From UBA4416 sp040376995 (GTDB lineage Bacteria; Bacteroidota; Bacteroidia; B-17B0; Aurantibacillaceae): 27,623 nucleotides of DNA. Of this stretch, positions 23,842 to 27,623 are shown one piece after another. The notes below the pieces were generated by a model. The model was not told the DNA's origin. It was given only the letters and a program-made list of their open reading frames with translations, and searched no databases. Made by a program: the position numbers and the translations under genes. Where the stretch lies: contig JBEIPP010000016.1 in the NCBI GenBank assembly GCA_040376995.1, positions 1 through 27,623 on the forward strand, read 5' to 3'. Within the stretch, counting starts at the first letter, position 1; every line of letters starts with the position of its first letter.

Positions 23842-25116
23842 TTATTTCAATCTTTTATACTTTTGGTATAAATAAGCACCGCCTAAAGAAGCAGCGAAGA
23901 AAGCCAAGAGTTTTGCCACTTCAGGAACGATTTCCTTAAGCCCAAAATTCCTCAAGAAGATTCCATAGAAGGCTTCTAACCCCCAATTTAAAGGAGAAAT
24001 AACAGAGATTTTTTTCATCACCTCTGGCATTACAAATGTTGGTACCCAAATACCACCAATAGCAGCTAAAATAATTACAAACACAGCGCCAAATAAAGAG
24101 GCTTGGTCATGTGAAGTTGCAATGGTTCCTACCAGTAATCCAAATCCTGTAGCTGCTAATCCAGATGCAAAGGCTACTAAAAATAACACGGGTAAACTGT
24201 TTCCAATATTTAATTCGGGCATACCCATCATTGGTAATACAAATACACCAACACATAACATTAATGCAAATTGAATTAAACTCACAATCACATAGGTTAA
24301 CATTTTTCCTAAAATCACAATCATGTATGAGCCAGGCATCGTTAATAATCTAAAAGCGCTACCATCATCTCTTTCTTTAATAATGTTTCCTGCTAACGGG
24401 ATACAAATAAAGAACATGGCAAATAACGTCCATGCTGGTACATTGTGCTGAACGGAATTTGGAATGATAGATGAGTTATTGTAAGACGCGTAATCTTCTT
24501 TTAAATTAACAATGGGAGTTACCTCTAATGGAGAAGGTTTTGCTAAAGGAAAACTTTCTTGCATTTTTTCGTTTAAAGCATTCATCATACTTTGCATTTC
24601 AATTTGCGAAATGATGCGTTCAAAAGAATTGCTAACTGTTGTCTTAAATGATTTTTTTGTGATAGGATCAAAAAACAATTGAACGTTTAGTTTATTGGTA
24701 TCTAAAGCACTTTCGGTTTCTGTAGTGTCTCCGCTAAAGCTGTTCAATAATTTAGTTACACGTGCGCCAGATTTTTCGCGAAGTTTTTTACTTGTGTTTT
24801 CAGGAATAATTACCCCAATAAAATATGTTCCTTTTGCAATTTCTATTTTAGTTTCTTCATCTGTCATTTGTTTTTTGGTAATCACAAAAAACTTTGAATT
24901 GATTAATGATTTCTCTAATGCGATAGATAGAGAGTCGTTATCTCTATCTACAATTAACAAAGGAACAGAGGCTTCATTTACTGATCGAAACGTTGTATCT
25001 TGAATTAATGTGATAATTAAAATTAAAACAGTAGGCATAATAAAAGTAATAGCTAATCCTGCTCTATCTCTAGTTAAGACCTTATACTCTTTATATATAC
25101 TGTATAATAATTTCAT
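23842..25116 (-). CDS. ABC-2 type exporter permease
   Basis: 424 residues. One helix near the N-terminus (AGLAITFIMPTVLILIITLI) is followed by a large domain outside the cytoplasm (about 40-215). Then comes a block of five helices: FAMFFICIPLAGNIIKERDDGSAFRLLTMP is the ABC-2 motif, and VVPTF-like WVPTFVMPEVMKKISVISPLNWGLEAFYGIF closes it. It forms the channel of an exporter together with the ATPase encoded 57 bases upstream. The substrate cannot be read; the hotdog dehydratase in the same unit hints at a lipid or polyene product. Confidence 0.92.
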   Translation of the reverse strand: MKLLYSIYKEYKVLTRDRAGLAITFIMPTVLILIITLIQDTTFRSVNEASVPLLIVDRDNDSLSIALEKSLINSKFFVITKKQMTDEETKIEIAKGTYFIGVIIPENTSKKLREKSGARVTKLLNSFSGDTTETESALDTNKLNVQLFFDPITKKSFKTTVSNSFERIISQIEMQSMMNALNEKMQESFPLAKPSPLEVTPIVNLKEDYASYNNSSIIPNSVQHNVPAWTLFAMFFICIPLAGNIIKERDDGSAFRLLTMPGSYMIVILGKMLTYVIVSLIQFALMLCVGVFVLPMMGMPELNIGNSLPVLFLVAFASGLAATGFGLLVGTIATSHDQASLFGAVFVIILAAIGGIWVPTFVMPEVMKKISVISPLNWGLEAFYGIFLRNFGLKEIVPEVAKLLAFFAASLGGAYLYQKYKRLK

Positions 25117-25140
25117 TTTATATTTTGTTATACTTTACTG

Positions 25141-25163
25141 TTACTTCGAGCGGAGTCGAGAAG
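25141..25163. repeat. CTTCGAGCGGAGTCGAGAAG dispersed repeat
   Basis: Reverse-oriented copy of the CTTCGACTCCGCTCAG family, with CTTC/GAAG arms. It lies in the 57-base gap between the ABC ATPase and permease genes. It probably inserted into the operon without breaking either gene. Confidence 0.7.
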
Positions 25164-25173
25164 AGCAAAGTAT

Positions 25174-25923
25174 TTATTTATCTCTAAACTTAATACCTGT
25201 AATTTTTAAATAAACTTCTTCAATATTATTGCAGTTGTTTAAACTAATTAATTCTTTAGTTGCACCTTGTGTAATTAATTTACCATCATCAATAATGGCA
25301 ATATGACTACAAAAATCTTCTGCTTCTTCTAAGTGATGAGAGGTATATAAAATAGTCATCCCTTTTTCTTTATTCAATTTTTTTAAATGTTCAATAATAG
25401 CTTGCTTCGATTGAACATCAACGCCAACAGTTGGTTCATCTAAAATTAATAATTGAGGATTGTGTAATAAACCTGCAATTAAGTTTACACGGCGTTTCAT
25501 TCCGCCAGAGTAAGAAATAATTTTTTGATGCATGTTGGCTTCTAAACCAAGTATGGTTAAATTTTCTTTTACCTTTTCTTTTAAATCAGAGCCACCTAAT
25601 CCATACATGTGTCCTAGAAACATTAAATTTTCCCAAGCCGTTAATTTTGGATATAACGCAATTTCTTGCGGTACCACACCAATAACTTGCTTACAAGCTT
25701 TACTATTAGTTTTATGTGTTAGTCCATTAATATAAATTTCTCCACTTGTAGTTGGAAACAAACCACACAACATGCTAATAAATGTGGTTTTGCCAGCGCC
25801 GTTTGGCCCAAGTAATCCAAAAATATCGCCTTTATTAATTGTTAAGGATAAATCATTTACAGCAGCTCTTGGCGCATCTTTGTATTTTTTAGATACATGT
25901 TGTATATCAACCAAAATACTCAT
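25174..25923 (-). CDS. ABC exporter ATP-binding protein
   Basis: 249 residues. Walker A GPNGAGKTT (39-47), Q-loop VVPQE, signature SYSGGMKRRVNL, Walker B LLILDEPTVGVD and H-loop YTSHH are all intact, so it should hydrolyse ATP. It pairs with the ABC-2 permease encoded next. Its start shares one base with the hotdog dehydratase stop (TAATG), coupling the two. Confidence 0.95.
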   Translation of the reverse strand: MSILVDIQHVSKKYKDAPRAAVNDLSLTINKGDIFGLLGPNGAGKTTFISMLCGLFPTTSGEIYINGLTHKTNSKACKQVIGVVPQEIALYPKLTAWENLMFLGHMYGLGGSDLKEKVKENLTILGLEANMHQKIISYSGGMKRRVNLIAGLLHNPQLLILDEPTVGVDVQSKQAIIEHLKKLNKEKGMTILYTSHHLEEAEDFCSHIAIIDDGKLITQGATKELISLNNCNNIEEVYLKITGIKFRDK

Positions 25924-26366
25924 TATGCGGTTTCTTGTAAAAATATTTTCATTTCACAAGTAGCAACTAATTCATTATTACAATATGAATGCGCTTCAAT
26001 GATGGATACATTCATCACTTGTGTTTTTGTTTTAACTTCCGTTAATACTTCATTACCACTTTTTGGTAAATGGTGTATGACTAAATCTTTAATGTTACCA
26101 ATAAATCCAACGGCAGGAGTTGTATTGTTTTTTACCGCTGCATAACCAGCCATGCTGGCTGCTGTTTGAGCAATGTTTTCTATAATACCAGATTCGGTAA
26201 GAACACCTTTTTGAGTAAAAATATGGTCATCAGTAATATCAAAACCAGTCACAACAGCATTATCATCACATGCATAAATTCTGCTAATCAACACAATTGG
26301 TGGACGTTGAGGAATATACTGTAAGATAGTATCTGAGTTTACTATAGGTGCGTTAACTGTAATCAT
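25923..26366 (-). CDS. FabZ-like hotdog 3-hydroxyacyl-ACP dehydratase
   Basis: 147 residues. The region YIPQRPPIVLISRI and HIFTQKGVLTESGIIENIAQTAASMAGYA matches the FabZ/ApeP group: His48 and Glu63 stand 15 apart, with ENIAQ for the usual EAxAQ, so catalysis looks possible. It would dehydrate a 3-hydroxyacyl carrier-bound chain. It is translated with an ABC exporter, an arrangement I associate with aryl polyene/flexirubin clusters, but no ketosynthase or carrier protein is in this window. A promoter with TTG, 19 bases and TATTTTTG lies upstream. Confidence 0.8.
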   Translation of the reverse strand: MITVNAPIVNSDTILQYIPQRPPIVLISRIYACDDNAVVTGFDITDDHIFTQKGVLTESGIIENIAQTAASMAGYAAVKNNTTPAVGFIGNIKDLVIHHLPKSGNEVLTEVKTKTQVMNVSIIEAHSYCNNELVATCEMKIFLQETA

Positions 26367-26421
26367 CTATTTGTAATCTGTTTTAGTAAAACGATAGTTA
26401 AACCTATTGTTTTGCAGGCTA

Positions 26422-26451
26422 CAAAAATACGTTAATATATGATTTAGACAA
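26422..26451 (-). promoter_or_regulatory. Promoter for the hotdog-ABC operon
   Basis: On the minus strand TTG (26449-26451), 19 bases, then TATTTTTG (26422-26429) fits the Bacteroidota -33/-7 consensus. The leader to the ATG at 26366 would be about 48 bases. Confidence 0.55.
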
Positions 26452-26465
26452 CTAAAATTAAAACC

Positions 26466-26498
26466 AAACCTTGCTAGTTTTTAACTCTAGCAGGGTTT
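26466..26498 (-). terminator. Hairpin terminator for the DUF4349 gene
   Basis: AAACCTTGCTAG pairs with CTAGCAGGGTTT (one G-T pair) around nine bases. On the minus strand it lies about 10 bases after the DUF4349 stop and is followed by GGTTTTAATTTT. Confidence 0.65.
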
Positions 26499-26507
26499 TG
26501 TAGTTGA

Positions 26508-27440
26508 TTATGCAAACCATTTTTGTCGTAAAATAAACTTAATGAATACCACGATACTAGTTACTAAAAGAGCTATTGGCCAAAGTTTTACAAAAAATAA
26601 GATAATTTCCCCGAACACAGAAGCGCCATCACTAATTGCTGTTATAAATTTTGCCCCAAAGTTTGGGGTGTATGGCTCAGAAGGTAAGGTATATTCGTAG
26701 GCTTCTTTTTTGGTAGTTTCTTTTTGATAGATATTAATAGATATGGTGCTATAAGAAACATCATGAGCCAGCTCCATGGTGTTTAATTTTGAATTGTCGG
26801 CATATTCTTGTTTAATTAATAATTCATTTTCTGCGTCAGCCATTTGATCTAACTTTTTACCTTTTGAGTCAATTGTTTTTTCTAATCGTTTTTTGTGATT
26901 TATAAATCTATTTTCAGACAATTTAGCTGCTAAAACATCCTTGGTCACGTCATCTGCCTTTATTTTTCGGTAATCTAAATAATCTATTAGGGAAGATATT
27001 TCAGTTAAGGTTTTATCTAACTCAGTATTTGGGACTCTTAGTATGATGTTATTATGAACTGTATAATTGATTATATCCAACATACTATCTTTGCTCACTC
27101 TAATAGAGTTTTTGTAACTCACATCGCTTTGTAAAACAGATGAGGTAACATAACCATTATGATCTGTAACAATTCGTTCAATATGAAATGTGGCGTTTTT
27201 CACATCTTTTACTTTAAAGGATAAATCAGCAGTTCTAACAAATGCCCGATTGCTATCAGATTTTAAGGTAGGTTGTTTGATAGATTGAATAACACTTGAA
27301 ACAGAATCGGCAAAATCTTTAGCTTGTTCTTCTTTGCTCGACATATAGTCGGATGAAGCTTGACCGCAGGAAAACAATACAATGGATGTGCTTAAAATTA
27401 TGCCTGATAATTTTAAGAATGTTGACGATGGTTTTTTCAT
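26508..27440 (-). CDS. DUF4349 lipoprotein
   Basis: 310 residues. The type II signal ends in LFSC (Cys25). FVRTADLSFKVKDVKNATFHIERIVTDHNGYV is the DUF4349 opening. ILRVPNTELDKTLTEISSL, a coiled-coil region and the strand STISINIYQKE follow, then a C-terminal membrane helix (IILFFVKLWPIALLVTSIVVFIKFIL) and a basic end. Lipid anchor plus membrane helix suggests a protein fixed at both ends in the inner membrane, with the middle outside the cytoplasm. The function of DUF4349 is not established. It stands alone between terminators. Confidence 0.9.
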   Translation of the reverse strand: MKKPSSTFLKLSGIILSTSIVLFSCGQASSDYMSSKEEQAKDFADSVSSVIQSIKQPTLKSDSNRAFVRTADLSFKVKDVKNATFHIERIVTDHNGYVTSSVLQSDVSYKNSIRVSKDSMLDIINYTVHNNIILRVPNTELDKTLTEISSLIDYLDYRKIKADDVTKDVLAAKLSENRFINHKKRLEKTIDSKGKKLDQMADAENELLIKQEYADNSKLNTMELAHDVSYSTISINIYQKETTKKEAYEYTLPSEPYTPNFGAKFITAISDGASVFGEIILFFVKLWPIALLVTSIVVFIKFILRQKWFA

Positions 27441-27519
27441 AAGTGGTGGTTTTTTATTATTGATGCCACAACTATCATTTTAGTAACCAAGGTAATTTGT
27501 TAAGTTTGGTTAAAACAAA

Positions 27520-27549
27520 AAAGCCGCTTCGAATTTTTGAAGCGGCTTT
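27520..27549 (-). terminator. Terminator of the partial right-edge gene
   Basis: AAAGCCGCTTC pairs with GAAGCGGCTTT (11 bp) around an AT loop, and a T-run follows on the minus strand. It lies about 21 bases after the stop of the partial gene. Confidence 0.85.
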
Positions 27550-27569
27550 AATTTATTAAAATGCAAAAA

Positions 27570-27623
27570 TTATTTTTGTTCAAATTTTTTGTAATCAGCA
27601 GGGATACTCAATCTAGAAGCGTC
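27570..27623 (-). CDS. 3' end of a minus-strand gene cut by the window edge
   Basis: Eighteen codons read DASRLSIPADYKKFEQK and stop at 27570-27572, just before a strong terminator in the same direction. The rest lies outside the window, and the family cannot be told from 17 residues. Confidence 0.6.
   Translation of the reverse strand, partial: DASRLSIPADYKKFEQK

Overview
The window is low-GC, densely coded DNA from a member of the Bacteroidota. Four things point there: TAnnTTTG-type promoter boxes, Bacteroidota families (CGRF-type zinc-finger membrane protein, DUF4296, DUF4349), few strong Shine-Dalgarno sites, and the short GC-rich palindromic repeats (coding SPQGGE / LSGVEGS-like peptides) that litter many genomes of this phylum. 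I cannot name the species. No tRNA, rRNA or CRISPR array was seen.

Layout. 1-900: no intact gene; nested inverted repeats at the left edge, a decayed gene (about 404-806) and a strong terminator. 912-1820 (+): membrane-anchored coiled-coil protein. 1929-12796 (-): a tightly packed, mostly overlapping run led by leuS, then speD, two DUF4178 proteins, a small His-tailed membrane protein, a DUF350 protein, a membrane-embedded spermidine synthase homologue, a Tat-exported FAD amine-oxidase-like enzyme and a polytopic membrane protein; a gene broken by an in-frame stop follows. 12797-13013: spacer with three short repeat types. 13014-17111 (-): deoC, a lipoprotein, an aldehyde dehydrogenase and a non-catalytic half aldehyde dehydrogenase. 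17191-19031 (+): cysC and a GNAT/FemAB-like acyltransferase. 19073-19519 (-): small secreted protein. 19732-23832 (+): YifB/ComM ATPase, a MerR regulator with a cobalamin-binding domain, a DUF4296 lipoprotein and an M20 amidohydrolase. 23842-26366 (-): ABC-2 exporter permease and ATPase with a FabZ-like hotdog dehydratase. 26508-27440 (-): DUF4349 lipoprotein. The last 54 bases hold the 3' end of another minus-strand gene.

Two points stand out. First, leuS is about 1165 codons, longer than I expect for the family, because it carries at least four in-frame insertions made of palindromic repeats. The largest brings a complete DUF559 (PD-(D/E)XK, Vsr-like) nuclease domain into the leucine-specific region of the synthetase, and the synthetase and nuclease motifs all look intact. 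Second, the genes behind leuS look like one membrane-linked polyamine system: SpeD makes decarboxylated SAM, a membrane-embedded aminopropyltransferase uses it, and DUF4178, DUF350, a small metal-binding-like membrane protein, a periplasmic FAD enzyme and a polytopic membrane protein are translated with it. The substrate and product are unknown.

The deoC cluster reads as deoxyribose breakdown (deoxyribose-5-phosphate to glyceraldehyde-3-phosphate plus acetaldehyde, which the dehydrogenase would oxidise). Its pairing of a catalytic and a dead aldehyde dehydrogenase resembles a split ALDH16.
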